The notes: generated by a model not told the origin, from the letters alone. DNA of 64,000 bases from Lepisosteus oculatus (GCF_040954835.1 NW_027168298.1:564001-628000), one strand, 5' to 3'; positions 23,590-35,645 are shown, counted from the first letter of the stretch. A program made the numbers and translations.

Positions 23590-23832
23590 CTCTCCGTGTC
23601 TTGTTGTGCCGAATGTCTCATTTCAGACAAACATGTACAGCTTGGTTCAGTTTAATGCAAGAATTCATTTCCTTTCTGGAATAACTTGTTTTTGAAGAAA
23701 TCCATACAGCTTGTGAAAGATGAAATCCATTTCTTGGTTGTCAGTGGAAAAAGATTGCCGGCTGCAAGAAGCGCAAGTGATTGTTTTCTTTGACCATAAA
23801 CCTGCAAATGTAGGGAGCACAAGCGGCCGTCA

Positions 23833-23838
23833 GTCTCT

Positions 23839-23899
<61 letters not shown>

Positions 23900-23906
23900 A
23901 GGGACG
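23833..23906 (+). tRNA. tRNA-Asn(GTT), unit U6
   Basis: 74 nt, all stems paired, anticodon GTT, TTTTT stop downstream. Identical to the U1 copy. Confidence 0.94.
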
Positions 23907-25442
23907 CATGTCTCCGTTTTTCCAATGTAAACATCATCACCGCTAAAGAAGATGGCGCAGAAGGCTCCACAGTCGAAACGTTGTGCTTCTTTTCTTCTCT
24001 TTTCAGCATGGAGTAAACCTTTGCTTGATCCTTTGCAGCCTACGCATGCTGACACAGCTACCTTTCTCTTAACGCACCTCAATCATTATTCACCAAAACC
24101 ATCAGCAGAATGTGTCGCCTTTGTGGTGATGTCACTCCTCTGCTTCACAAATGTCCTTAGTGACGGACCATTTCATTCTGCCATTTTTCCGGAGCGGTTA
24201 TTGATTGCTCCATCATTTCCCTCATACTTTCCATCCCAAGATTGAAAAAAAAAAACAGAAACAGGCTGATAGGACGACAATCAAATTGCAAAAACTCATC
24301 AAAGCACTCGATAGAGTATTTGAATCCACAAGTAGCTACGAGCAACTTTGTCCTGGCTTGCATGAAAGTCGGAAAATGTCAAAAAGAAAAAGATGGTGGC
24401 TTTTTCATATCTGTTCTTTTATTTTTAGTTCGTTGGCTCTTCTGTCCATTGTCCTCCTGCCTGGCTCTTGACCTGTGACTGTCTGAACGCACACATTAGA
24501 CTTTCAGGCGGGGGATTTGTCCTGAGCCTCTGTGAAAGACCCACCCACCCCCATAAATAACTGCTCTAGAAACACATGAATGCAAAACTAAACCACAGCT
24601 TAAAGAGGAGCTCCAACTCAGTGCCATACTAATGTAAACGAAGTAATACTAAGACATGTTCTTATGGATTTGTCTTACCTTGAGATATGTAATTGGATTT
24701 CAGGATTAACTTCCTCATTCAATGTACTGGTGATTCTTTGCCTGGTCAGTACCTGGGTGGGAGACCTCCAGCGAACAATTAAGCTTGCTGCTGGAAGTGG
24801 TGTTAAGAGACTCTTAGGATCTTCCAGAGGTGTCTGTCCAATAGCACTAGTTGCCTTAGAGCTGGCTCAAACATTGCTCAAGAGTCTACCTTTCACAGAT
24901 GCGCAAAGATGAATGATGGGGGTGCACGCTTCAAGGAGCCTTCCAACTGTAGGGACCGATTAGAGACGATCCGTAGCATGTGTTCATTTCCATATACGCC
25001 CCGTGTCTCAACGGTAGGACAGAGTCAAATACTGCCTCGACACGTAACAGCGTTATATTAAACCGCAGGACTTGAGGGCTGTTTTGTTTGAATGTTCAAG
25101 GCATTGGTAAGAGCGTAGGTCAAGGGCCATTGGTGCATCTCCTGTAACTGGAGTAAAAATGCTATTCAAAGTGCAGTGACTAAAATCGTCGTCCAGATGT
25201 CTCTGTTGTTGATTGCTTTCTGTCTAAGAACGTTCTGTTTTCATGTCCGAACGGGGAGACTTTATCATTCCAACTTGAAGCCACCCTTAAGTCCTCTGAG
25301 GTGTGTGTGTGTGTGCTTGCACGTATGGCGTAAAAGGTTTCTTAAACGGAGAGCGAACTTGAAAAAAGTTGCCTCCGCTGCCGCCGCCGCCTCGCACTCC
25401 CTGTTCGATTGTAGCAAGAAGGCAGCGGCCGCGGCGCTTGCT

Positions 25443-25524
25443 GTAGTCGTGGCCGAGAGGTTAAGGTGACGGACTTGAAATCCGTTGGGGTCTCCCCGCG
25501 CAGGTTCAAATCCTGCCGACTACG
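25443..25524 (+). tRNA. tRNA-Ser(TGA), unit U6
   Basis: 82 nt. The D loop reads GAGAGG where the other copies have GAGTGG, a single change in box A that leaves the conserved GG. All other parts are intact. Confidence 0.87.
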
Positions 25525-27075
25525 GCGTCCTTTGCATTTGGTTGCGTGCGTGCGTGTAAAAGGACCGGCGCCGTTTCGTTTTCACTGGGACCTTTAACAC
25601 TCTAAATCGCCTGGACCCACAGCCTGTGAAATCGATTCTTCAGCACCCACGATGGACGCTTTGCCGCTGGACACAGAGAACGATGCTTTTCTGCAACGAG
25701 CTTTCCAGCTGAATTTTCTCGGCAGCTCCGTACTGAACCTGTTCTCCATTGCAACATAGCGGAGGCTCGTCACGTCTATAGCAAGGCTGTGTAGGACCGC
25801 ATACGCCACAGTGACTTGTACACAGACCACATGAAAGGCAAGCAAAATACACTTTTAAAATTCCAAAGACTCACAAGGTCAGAGAAACAGCGATGACCTG
25901 AACAGATCTGTTACAGAAGTCTAGGTTGACCTTTTTAGAGCTGTAATTGCATTTTTGTTTAATAGAAGATCAAATCTACTCGCATGTACCAGCACCTTAC
26001 AGTTTATTGATGTTAATTCTGTTTAAGTAATAAGATTGCTAACGATGTTGGACTTTAGCCGGTGTTTTTTAGAACAAATTGCTTACACTTCTGTAAGGAA
26101 TACGCAGTACGTGCCTTTGTCAGTCATTGCTCACCATACCTGTAACTTTCTTATCTAACTCACTTCCTCAAATGGTGAAGGTCCACAAACATAAATGAAA
26201 AAAAAAACCCTTGTTGTAGATGAGGTGCACAAAAAAGCAGCCCCTGATAGTGTATAACACATTTATACTATTGCAGAGACACATGTAACATATATATACT
26301 GTATATATGAAACAGAAATAGAAACAGAAACAGGAATCGCTTACTCACCTGGAGAATCTCTGTAGGAATATCTAGCATTTATCAATGGAAATAAAAGCTG
26401 CTTTAATACAGTGCATGTTCAAACTCAAACCCTCAGCTGCTGTTCTTGTTTGTTTTGGGACAAATTGCAACTGAGCATCGCATGAGCCGTTACGTACCCT
26501 TATCTGTTAGGGAATTTCAAGGGAGGAGTTAGGTCAGAATGGGTAGGCTGCAAAACAACAAGTAAAGATTTATTCCAAGATGAAACGTTGTGGCGGTTTT
26601 CTTATCCTTTCAGCATGGACTAAACTTTTACGTGTTCCTTATATACTATATATGTATATATTAGCACCAATGTCGTTCTTAAAAACTAACATGAAATTGT
26701 CAGGGACATTCAGCTATATACAAAGACGAGACAGACAAAGTAATAATTCTGTATTAACGTGGCCTACATACTGACGCAATGATCAAACTGACTGACATGT
26801 TCTGATTCAGATCCCCTGCAGTTCATGCCAATTAGAACAATAGCAATGCTGAGTCCTCCCCACCCTACTGAGCACAAATTCATCTGCTCTCCAGTTCTGT
26901 TCTGCATGTTTTTTCATTGCAATTGAGCTCGGAGCTGGAGATGATCTCCATACAGTTCTGTGTTCACCAGCCCGCACTTGCGTGCTAATTTACGGGTTGT
27001 GGCAAATGCTTTTCTATAGTTCATATACATGACGGCAACCTGTTACCTAGGAACCTGAGAGGTTTAAAAGCCTCA

Positions 27076-27148
27076 CGAGCCAGGCAGGACTCGAACTTCC
27101 AATCTTCTGATCCGAAGTCAGACGCGTTATCCATTACGCCACTGGCCC
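27076..27148 (-). tRNA. tRNA-Arg(TCG), unit U7, poor T stem
   Basis: 73 nt with anticodon TCG. The T stem is GGAAG against CCTGC, two mismatches, the worst Arg copy of the array. Possibly no longer functional. Confidence 0.65.
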
Positions 27149-28024
27149 ATAGAACATGCGCTTGCACTCCACCACAGAGAGCTCTACACTGCTACTAGTA
27201 GTACACTTCCCCATCTAAATTTTCACAGCAAGAAACTTGTGTTTCCTACTATTTTTGTCAGGTTTAAAATATCATCTCCTTAAAACAGAAAAAGTGTTGA
27301 TGTGTTGTGCTGAAATTCCGATTGATTTTGAATTCAAAGAAAAAAGGTTTTCTTCCAAAACACCATGAAATTGTCACATCTTGCAGACAATAGGTGTATT
27401 CCATGTTGAAAAGAGAAGAAAGAAAACCATGGAGCCTTTTACAGGTGTGAGGCTTCTTCAGGTGTGAGAAGACCTCACAGTCGAAACGCTGTGTTTCCGT
27501 TCTTCTCTTTTCAGCATGCAATAAACCTAGTACTTGTTCCTTTGCAGCCGAGGCATGCTGACGTAGCTACCCAGCTGAACATCTTGCAGACTCTACAGTA
27601 CTTCTCTCCTGTAGAAGTAAAGCAGGGCTTGCTGGGTGAGCTTTTGCTCCGGTAAATTAGGTCACGTGTCATGTTAAATCACTTCTTCTAAACACAACAT
27701 TTGCTGGTGCTAGCTTTCCCCATGAAAAGAGACATTTCCCTTACAGTACATGACATATCGTTTTTATTCTATCAATAAGTATAGAAATTAAACAAAAGAA
27801 AAAATGGTGTCGCCAAAGAATGCACAGCTCTGTCGCCTTGGGGAGGTGTCAAGGGCATTGAGCTCCTTGGACATGAAAAGTGCCCGATAAATGCCATTTC
27901 TCATCATTTCTCTTGGCGTCAGTTCTGCTATTAAATGGGACGGAGGCAACGGGCTCAGAGAGCAGGTTAAGTGCACACCGAACGCAGATGTGTCCAAGTG
28001 TCTGTAAAAGCGCGGTGCTCCGCT

Positions 28025-28098
28025 GGCGCTGTTCCCTAGTGGCTTAAAGTGCCCGCCTAGTAAGCAGGCGATCCTGGGTCTGAATACCAGCGGTGCCT
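28025..28098 (+). pseudogene. Degenerate tRNA-Thr(AGT), unit U7
   Basis: Same defects as at 1885. Retained although the neighbouring Asn gene has decayed. Confidence 0.77.
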
Positions 28099-28341
28099 CT
28101 CTCCGTGTCTTGTTGTGCCGAATGTATCATTTCAGACAAACATGTACAGCTTGGTTCAGTTTAATGCAAGAATTCATTTCCTTTCTGGAATAACTTGTTT
28201 TTGAAGAAATCCATACAGCTTGTGAAAGATGAAATCCATTTCTTGGTTGTCAGTGGAAAAAGATTGCCGGCTGCAAGAAGCGCAAGTGATTGTTTTCTTT
28301 GACCATAAACCTGCAAATGTAGGGTGCACAAAAGACTGTCA

Positions 28342-28388
28342 GACTCTGTGGTGCTGAAAAGTTGGTGGTTCAAGCCCCTCCAGTATGC
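28342..28388 (+). pseudogene. Remnant of tRNA-Asn, unit U7
   Basis: About 47 bp is left of the 74-bp gene. The 5' end (CTCTGTGG) and T arm (GTTGGTGGTTCAAGCCC) remain; the D arm and anticodon arm are deleted. The flanks match the Asn flanks of the other units. Confidence 0.85.
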
Positions 28389-29096
28389 GTGTCTCAGTTT
28401 TTCCAATGTAAACATCATCACCATCGCTAAAGAAGATGGCGCAGAAGGCTCCACAGTCGAAACGTTGTGCTTCTTTTCTTCTTTTTTCAGCATGGAGTAA
28501 ACCTTTGCTTTATCCTTTGCAGCCTAAGCATGCTGACGCAGCTACCTTTCTCTTAACACGCCTCAATCATTATTCACCAAAACGATCAGCAGAATAAGTC
28601 GCCTTTGTGGTGATGTCACTCCTCTGCTTCACAAATGTCCTTAGTGACGGACCATTTCTTTCTGCCATTTTTCCGGAGCGGTTATTGATTGCTCCATCAT
28701 TTCCCTCATACTTTCCATCCCTAGATTGAAAAAAAAAAACAGAAACAGGCTGACAGGACGACAATCAAATTGCAAAAACTCATCAAAGCACTCGATAGAG
28801 TATTTGAATCCACAAGTAGCTACGAGCAACTTTGTCCTGGCTTGCATGAAAGTCGGAAAATGTCAAAAAGAAAAAGATGGTGGCTTTTTCATATCTGTTC
28901 TTTTATTTTTAGTTCGTTGGCTCATCTGTCCATTGTCCTCCTGCCTGGCTCTTGACCTGTGACTGTTTGAACGCACACAGTAGACTTTCATGCAGGGGAT
29001 TTGTCCTGAGCCTCTGTGAAGGACCCACCCACCCCCATAAATAACTGCTCTAGAAACACATGAATGCAAAACTAAACCACAGCTTAAAGAGGAGCT

Positions 29097-29440
29097 TGTC
29101 ATGACCGCCAGGCAGTTAAGACCAACTCTTAAGCAATCTAAACAGCACCAGCAGAGGGTGATTATTAACAAACGCCGCCGCACGAGTTAACCCACCTGCA
29201 CACACTCCACCGTGGGGTACGCAGTGCTATTTTTACCATCTTTACTTGCTTCCCGCTGGTATTGAGTCTACTCCTTGAGAGCTCTACCTGGCGTTTTTTC
29301 CATTACCTCGTTTATTCTGGATATTGGACTCCCCTTCTGCCTTTTCGACTTTGGACCTCGCCTCTCACCTCGGACTGTTTGCCACCAGTGTTCTCCCTGG
29401 ATTACGACTTACCTTACGCCTCTTGACCACGAAACAAAGC
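29097..29440 (+). repeat. Unassigned repeat after the array end
   Basis: Begins TGTCATGACCGCC, contains a CCAGCAGAGGGTG motif and a C/T-rich half (about 29290-29430), then passes into AAACAAAGCAAAGC at 29437. It looks like repeat or leader DNA of a retroelement, but no ends or protein can be fixed. Its family is unknown. Confidence 0.3.
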
Positions 29441-30165
29441 AAAGCAGAGCAAAACAAAATGAACAAACGAAAAGCCTCACGTCCCGCACTTGCGTGTAAC
29501 GCCGTTACGTGCCCAAGCGGTATTGTACTTCATCTTAGCACTGCACCCCGGGGCGTACGGTATATGGGAACGAGCACACGCCACAAATCGTCTCGAATCA
29601 CTCCCTACAGCTGTAAGGCACCTTGAAGCGTGCACCCCCAACATTTTTCTTTGCGCATCTGTGAAAGGTAAACTCTTGAGCAAACTCTGAACCAGCTCTA
29701 AGGAAACTAATCCGATTAGACGTTACTTTGACTCATCCTTTAAGGGAACCTTGTTAATTGGAGAAATCAATGATTTCGAATGAATTCTGTATGCGTTAAA
29801 AGACAGCTATACACAGAAAACATGCAGGACACTTCTCATGATGTTTCCCGAGCCGAAACACAGTGCGTTTTTCCAAGCCCTCTGACAAAGCCCGCCCACT
29901 GAAAACTGCAGCAGATCGTGTAAAGACGTTCAACTTTGTAACTACTGCACGCACAGGAAGCAGAATAAATTCCTCTTTTCAAACTGTCAAAGGTTTGCTT
30001 TGCGAACACTGCAGGACATCGCACAATCTCTTTTGAATGGGGACAAACGATTTCTTATGGGGCACAGTAAGTACAGACGTTTAAAAAGCTCCACTCATGC
30101 CGACGATGCAGCATGAAGAAGCGCAACCTAACGTTTGCATTCCTAGCAAATTCCTTTTATTTTTT
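29441..30165 (+). repeat. Duplicated noncoding block (three copies)
   Basis: Two adjoining parts. Part one (to about 29745) is the reverse of the Ser 5' flank at 42120-42425 and matches 55925-56235. Part two (29746-30165, from TTGTTAATTGGAGAAATC) matches 47978-48380 and 56240-56640. No RNA or protein gene is recognised in it. Confidence 0.7.
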
Positions 30166-30216
30166 GATAAATAAAGACAGTCTTGTTTAACAAACAACAC
30201 ACACAACATTTTACAT

Positions 30217-31175
30217 TGTCAATTCAATTCAAATCAATGTATTTCTATATAGCGCCTTTCACAACAAGGTTACGTGCTGTCTCTTTGAGGCAGATGTTTA
30301 AATCCTCTGAGTTAAGTGCTGAAGTTATAGTAGTCCTATCAGTATTGTTGCCTCCGATCAACAGATCCTCATTTTTCTCAGAGTTGAGTAACAAAAAGTT
30401 TTCACACATCCAAGTATTTCCTTCCTTAATGCATTTAACTAAACTGATAATAGAAGAGTTGTCGTTTGGTGTAAACAAAATGTTTATTTGAGTGTCATCA
30501 GCATATGAATGAAAGTTCATATTATTTTTTCATATTATCCTACCTAGCAGCAGCATGTAGAGAGAGAGAGCAATATTGGTCCCAGCACTGATCTTCTGGT
30601 ACCCCAAATTGAACTGGTGACATTGATGAAGCAGTACAATTATTAGATATTTGAACATAATGAAAACGATGAGTAAAATGTGAAGTAAACCACTGAAGGA
30701 CGGTTCCAGATAAGCCAACCTCAAACTCAAGCCTGTGTAACAAAACAGAGAGGTCAACCGTGTCAAAGGCAGCTCTAAGATCTAGAAGCAAAGCACAAGC
30801 ACTGTTGCATTCCCTGCATCAGTAGCTAAGAGAATATCATTTACGACTCTTGTTAATGCAGTTTCAGAAACCAGACTAAAATTTCTCAAGTATATTATTT
30901 GAATCCAGATATGATTGACGTTGGGCAACAACTATTCTCCCAAGACTTTTAGATTGAAATGGGACCTTTGAGACAGGCCTGTAGTTGTTAAGAACTTGTT
31001 GATCCAAATTTGACTTCTTAAGAGCGGTCTAACAACCGCTACCTTAAATTGATCAGGTACAACACCTGACGCAAGCGATGCATTCATCATACTAATTATA
31101 GGTCCTGCCAGTCCTTCGAGGGAATCTTTGACTAGCTGAGTGGGGATGGGATCTAGCGAACAGGTGGTTGACTTT
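30217..31175 (-). mobile_element. LINE fragment, L2/CR1-like reverse transcriptase (copy A)
   Basis: On the minus strand the pieces occur in order: PIPTQLVKDSLEGLAGPIIS, NYRPVS, then FDTVDLSVLLHRL, then FHSYADDTQINIL with the catalytic YADD, then NFLLLNSEK. This is the finger-palm order of a jockey-superfamily RT. The plus-strand left end (CAATTCAATTCAAATC, ATATAGCGCC) resembles the usual L2-type 3' tail. The 5' part (endonuclease) is missing and the frame is broken, so it is dead. It abuts a Tc1 element at about 31176. Copies: 33600-34625 and 56655-57020. Confidence 0.8.
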
Positions 31176-31775
31176 GTCTTACGTCTGTGTTTATGAGTCC
31201 ACCATAAGAAGAAATCTGAACAGGAGTGGTGATCATGCGAGGTCACCATGGAGGAAACCACTGCTCTCCCCCCCAAAAAAACCACCACTGCCCCTCTCAA
31301 GTTTGCTAAAGACCACATGGATGTTCCACAGCAACTCCTGGAACAATGTTCTGTGGACAGTGACAAAAGTTGAACATGTTGGTAAATGTGCACAACGTTA
31401 TGTTTGGAGATAACAAAACACTGCATACCAACTCCAAAACCTCATCCCACCTGGGAAGCATAGCGGAGGCTGTACGGCTTGCAATCATCGAGGGACCGAT
31501 GAATTCCAAGATGTATCAGGAAATTCTACAGCAGAATGTCAGGGTGTCTGCCTGTGATCTAAAACTCGAAAGACGCTGGGTCATGCAGCATGACAAAAAC
31601 AAAGGAGTACATCAACAACAGAGTGGCTGAAACAATAGAAATTCCGTATTTTGGGATGGCCGAGTAAGAGTCCTGACCCCAATCCCATTGAAGTGCTGTG
31701 GCGTGATCTGAAGCAGGCCGTTCAGTGCAAGACATCTCCCAACTGTATGTGAGAGAAAAGCAGAGACGCTCACTG
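31176..31775 (+). mobile_element. Tc1-like transposon fragment (copy A)
   Basis: The plus-strand reading contains ESTIRRNLNRSGDHARSP, then RKPLLSP, NNVLW, QRYVW, and later VRVSACDLKLERRWVMQ, the order of Tc1 transposase (Tc1/mariner, DD34E). The 5' inverted repeat and N-terminal part are missing. Compared with copy B (34626-35552) about 350 bp is missing near the 3' end, with the join at CAAGACATCTCCCAACTG. It then ends in the shared CTCCCAACTGTA terminus. Confidence 0.82.
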
Positions 31776-31839
31776 AGTAAGGTGGGGTTGCAGCTTTGCA
31801 AATCAAAAGGACATTTGTACGCTCAAAAAGGGACAGTAG

Positions 31840-31912
31840 CACCCCAGATGGGACTCGAACCCACAATCCCTGGCTTAGGAGGCCAGTGCCTTATCCATTA
31901 GGCCACTGGGGC
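31840..31912 (-). tRNA. tRNA-Arg(CCT)
   Basis: 73 nt. The loop is CTCCTAA, so the anticodon is CCT and it decodes AGG. Acceptor GCCCCAG pairs with CTGGGGT, with the family's usual G1-T72 pair. The anticodon stem CTGGC/GCCAG is perfect and the T loop is TTCGAGT. A TTTTT stop lies about 10 nt downstream on the minus strand. Nearly identical to vertebrate tRNA-Arg(CCT). The damaged copy is at 35646. Confidence 0.94.
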
Positions 31913-31919
31913 ACACTGG

Positions 31920-32795
31920 GTTGGGTCGATCACGCTGATGAAGAGCCAGTTTTTTTTTTCCTTTGCTTTTTCAAAGGGATCCCCAAAATTAGGAAAGTTA
32001 GGCAGCAGAAGGTTTACTGTGACCTGAGAAGGACCGGCATCCAATCACGGTGGTACACACACACACGCTCTCACTCATCTGAGCTACACGGCTACCAAGA
32101 TGATCTCAGGTGCGCCGAGCTGGTACGGAACATATTGAACTGATCGACGGCGAATTGTCTCTCAGACAGGCTTTTCACCTCTGAGCTCCCTGACTGACAG
32201 TAATCAGCTAGGTAGTGAAACAGTCAGCTGCTTCTAAGCCTTAAACAGCTGCATCTCGGCGCTTCCACAGAGAGATGATTTGAAAGCCAAACATCGCCCA
32301 TTGGGAACACCTTACTATCACTAGTTTAAGAGACTCTTAAGGTCTTGCAGAGGTGCCTGTCTAATAGCATGCGCTTTGCAAGCTATAGGTGTTTAGGCTG
32401 AGGCAGAATGCCTGTTAACAAAATGTTTTTCTAAAGGGGCCTCGCACTCTTTTCCAAGCAATGGTCACCATCCCCACCGAGTGTCACAACGTAGTCATGT
32501 CCTAGGATGTCTCCTGTTAGTCTCCATTTGTCTGCCACCAACACTTTAGGTTACGGGGTCACAACCGCACCCCGGAGAGCAGAGGAGCCGTTGTCGTTCT
32601 GGCGGCGCAGATTGGGCTGAAGGTGGGGCGCTTGAATCTCGCTGTTGGAGGCCATCTGAAACTGACCCAAGCCTTTCCCTTGAATTAAATGTAAATAAGA
32701 AATGAACCCCAGATGCACATGGAATCAATCACGTGTTTCCTTTGAGCCGTTTCAAAGACTGCTCCAGAGTTTACCTTGCACAGATGCGCAAAGAT
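31920..32795 (+). repeat. Duplicated noncoding spacer (copy A)
   Basis: Matches 35730-36605 nearly base for base, and its second half (from ACATCGCCCATTGGG) matches 57178-57685. It contains CA-repeat and C-rich stretches. No gene is seen in it. Confidence 0.7.
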
Positions 32796-33336
32796 TAATG
32801 ATGGGGGTGCACGCTTCCAGGCGCCTTACAACTGTAGGGACTGATTAGAGACAATTCGTAGCGTGTGTTCGTTTCCATATACGCCCCGTGTTGCAATGGT
32901 AGGATGAAGTCAAATACGGCTTGGACGCGTAACGGCATTCTATCCAACTGCAGGACTTGAGGGTTTTTTGTGCTTTGTTCTGTTTTCGTTGACATCGCAT
33001 TCGTAAGAGCGTCAAAAAAAGGCAATTCCAGCATCTAACACGAATAAAAGGGCTATTGAAACTGCAGGGCTGCGCAGCTTCTAAAATCCTTGCACACAAT
33101 TCTCCGTTATTGTTACTTCCTTCTTTCTGTCTAACAAAGTTCCCTTTTCCTGACCGGACGGGGAGACTTTATCATTCCAACTTGAAGCCAGCCTTAAGTC
33201 CTCTGAGGCGCATTTGTCTGCTAGCATGCATTTTGTGAAAGTTTTTTTTGTTGTTGTTAAACGGAAAGCGACTTTGAAAAAGGTTTCCGCCGCTGCCCGG
33301 CACTCTATGTTAGACTGCATCAAAAAGGCAGTGGCG

Positions 33337-33418
33337 GCGGCGGCGGCTGAGTGGTTAGGGTGATGGACTAGAAAGCCATCGGGGTCTCCCTGCGAAGCTT
33401 CAAGTCCTGCCGCCTACA
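33337..33418 (+). pseudogene. Ser-type tRNA pseudogene (AGA)
   Basis: 82-nt class II outline with loop CTAGAAA (anticodon AGA) and the variable arm GGGGTCTCCC. The acceptor stem is destroyed (GCGGCGG against CGCCTAC, three mismatches). The T stem GAAGC/CCTGC is broken too. The Ser-type flank lies upstream. The 5' end lies inside an expanded GGC repeat, which probably overwrote the acceptor sequence. Confidence 0.75.
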
Positions 33419-33594
33419 GTGTCGTCGTGTGTCTGCGCAACAAAGGAAAAGCACCTGTTTTGCTTTTCCCGCAACTTTTAAAACGCGAATGATCTGGATT
33501 TCTACATGATTGGCTCTTAAAATGTGATCTGATCTTCATCTGACGCATAATAATAAATAAAGACAGTCTTGTTTAACAAACAACACACACAACA

Positions 33595-34625
33595 TTTTAC
33601 ATTGTCAATTCAGTTCAAATCAATGTATTTCTATATAGCACCTTTCACAACAAGGTTGTCTCAAGGCACTTAACAATGCAAGTTGTTAAGAGCCTTGTGT
33701 CTAATATGCCACTTAGGTTACGTGCTGTCTCTTTGAGGCAAATGTTTAAATCCTCTGAGTTAAGTGCTGAAGTTATAGTAGTCCTATCAGTATTGTTGCC
33801 TCCGATCAACAGATCCTCAGTTTTCTCAGAGTTGAGTAACAAAAAGTTTTCACACATCCAAGTCTTTCCTTCATTAATGCATTTAACTAAAGTGATAATA
33901 GAAAAGTTGTCGTTTGGTGTGAACAAAATGTTTATTTGAGTGTCATCAGCATATGAATGAAAGTTCATATTATTTTTTCGTATTATCCTACCTAGCAGCA
34001 GCATGTAGAGAGAGAGAGCAATATTGGCCCCGGCACTGATCCGTCTGGTACCCCAAATTGAACTGGTGACGTTGATGAAGCAGTACAATTATTAGATATT
34101 TGAACATAATGAAAACGATGAGTAAAATGTGAAGTAAACCACTGAAGGACGGTTCCAGATAAGCCAACCTCAAACTCAAGCCTGTGTAACAAAACAGAGA
34201 GGTCAACCGTGTCAAAGGCAGCTCTAAGATCTAGAAGCACAAGCACTGTTGCATTCCCCACATCAGTAGCTAAGAGAATATCATTTACGACTCTCGTTAA
34301 TGCAGTTTCAGAAAGCAGACTGAAATTTCTCAAGTATATTATTTGAATCCAGATACGATTGACATTGGGCAACAACTATTCTCTCAAAACTTTTAGATTG
34401 AAATGGGACCTTTGAGACAGGCCTGTAGTTGTTAAGAACTTGTGGATCCAAATTTGACTTCTTAAGGAGCGGTCTAACAACCGCTACCTTAAATTGATCA
34501 GGTACAACGCCTGACGCAAGCGATGCATTCATCATACTAATTATAGGTCCTGCCAGTCCTTCGAGGGAATCTTTGACTAGCTGAGTGGGGATGGGATCTA
34601 GCGAACAGGTGGTTGACTTTGTCTT
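33595..34625 (-). mobile_element. LINE fragment, L2/CR1-like reverse transcriptase (copy B)
   Basis: Same element as at 30217 but with longer open stretches. One minus-strand stretch (33992-34375) holds ALTRVVNDILLATD, LLDLRAAFDTVDL and GLSGTVLQWF. Another (33645-34088) holds NFHSYADDTQINIL, WMCENFLLLNSEK and the following IGG. The left end carries the ATATAGC-type tail. Truncated at its 5' end against the Tc1 piece, exactly as copy A, so the junction existed before duplication. Confidence 0.82.
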
Positions 34626-35552
34626 ACGTCTGTGTCCATGAGTCCACCATAAGAAGAAATCTGAACAGGAGCGGTGATCATGCGAGGTCACCACGGAGGA
34701 AACCACTGCTCTCCCCCCAAAAAAAACCACCACTGCCCCTCTCAAGTTTGCTAAAGACCACATGGATGTTCCACAGCAACTCCTGGAACAATGTTCTGTG
34801 GACAGACATGACAAAAGTTGAACTTGTTGGTAAATGTGCACAGCGTTATGTTTGGAGATAACAAAACACTGCATACCAACTCCAAAACCTCATCCCACCT
34901 GGGAAACATGGCGGAGGCTGTACGGCTTGCAATCATCGAGGGACCGATGAATTCCAAGATGTATCAGGAAATTCTACAGCAGAATGTCAGGGTGTCTGCC
35001 TGTGATCTAAAACTCGAAAGAGGCTGGGTCATGCAGCATGACAAAAACAAAGGAGTACATCAACAACAGAGTGGCTGAAACAGAAGAAATTCCGTATTTT
35101 GGGATGGCCAAGTAAGAGTCCTGACCCCAATCCCATTGAAGTGCTGTGGCGTGATCTGAAGCAGGCCGTTCAGCGCAAGACATCCCAAAAATATACATGA
35201 ACTGAAACAGTTTTGCATAGAGGAATAGGCCAAAATACCTCCTAACCGCTGCTCAGGTCTGACCAGCCGCTACAGAAAGTGGGGATTGAGGTTTTTGTCA
35301 TAAAGGAGGTTCCACTAGCTCCTTAATATAAGGGTTCACGTACTTTTTCCATCAATGACCTTGATTGTTTAAACCATTTGGTCAATAAAGAAACAGCAAT
35401 GTCAAATGTTGGGCGTGTGTTGTTTGTTAAATCAGACTCTCTTTATTAATTATTATGACTTAGATAAAGATAAGATCACATGTTAGGAGCCATTCATGCA
35501 GAAATCCACATCATTCCGAAGGGCTGTTTACAAAAGTTTTTCTCCCAACTGT
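34626..35552 (+). mobile_element. Tc1-like transposon (copy B, fullest)
   Basis: Holds the transposase pieces listed for copy A plus the 3' third: LKQFCIEEWAKIPP-like sequence near 35200, the 3' untranslated part and the terminal CTCCCAACTGTA (ends 35552). The 5' inverted repeat and DNA-binding N-terminus are missing and the reading frame is interrupted, so it is inactive. Confidence 0.82.
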
Positions 35553-35645
35553 ATGTGAGAGAAAAGCAGAGACGCTCACTGAGTAAGGTGGGGTTGTAGC
35601 TTTGCAAATCAAAAGGACATTTGTACGCTCAAAATGGGACAGGAG

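Larger units (their letters stand above)
21800..26308 (+). repeat. Tandem tRNA unit U6 (4509 bp)
   Basis: Complete unit, closest to U3 by shared variants but without the LTR. Asn is clean; the Arg T stem and the Ser D loop carry changes. Confidence 0.95.
26309..29096 (+). repeat. Last, incomplete tandem unit U7 (2788 bp)
   Basis: Follows the unit until AAAGAGGAGCT at 29096 and then switches to unrelated DNA (TGTCATGACC). The 5S-SINE scrap and Ser gene are lost. First half matches U4. The Asn region is decayed, as expected at the edge of an array where conversion is weakest. Confidence 0.92.

Noticed and set aside
29900-29960. Possible U5 snRNA similarity (AGATCGTGTAAA)
   Set aside because: Only about 11 bases agree; the U5 loop, Sm site and 3' stem are absent.
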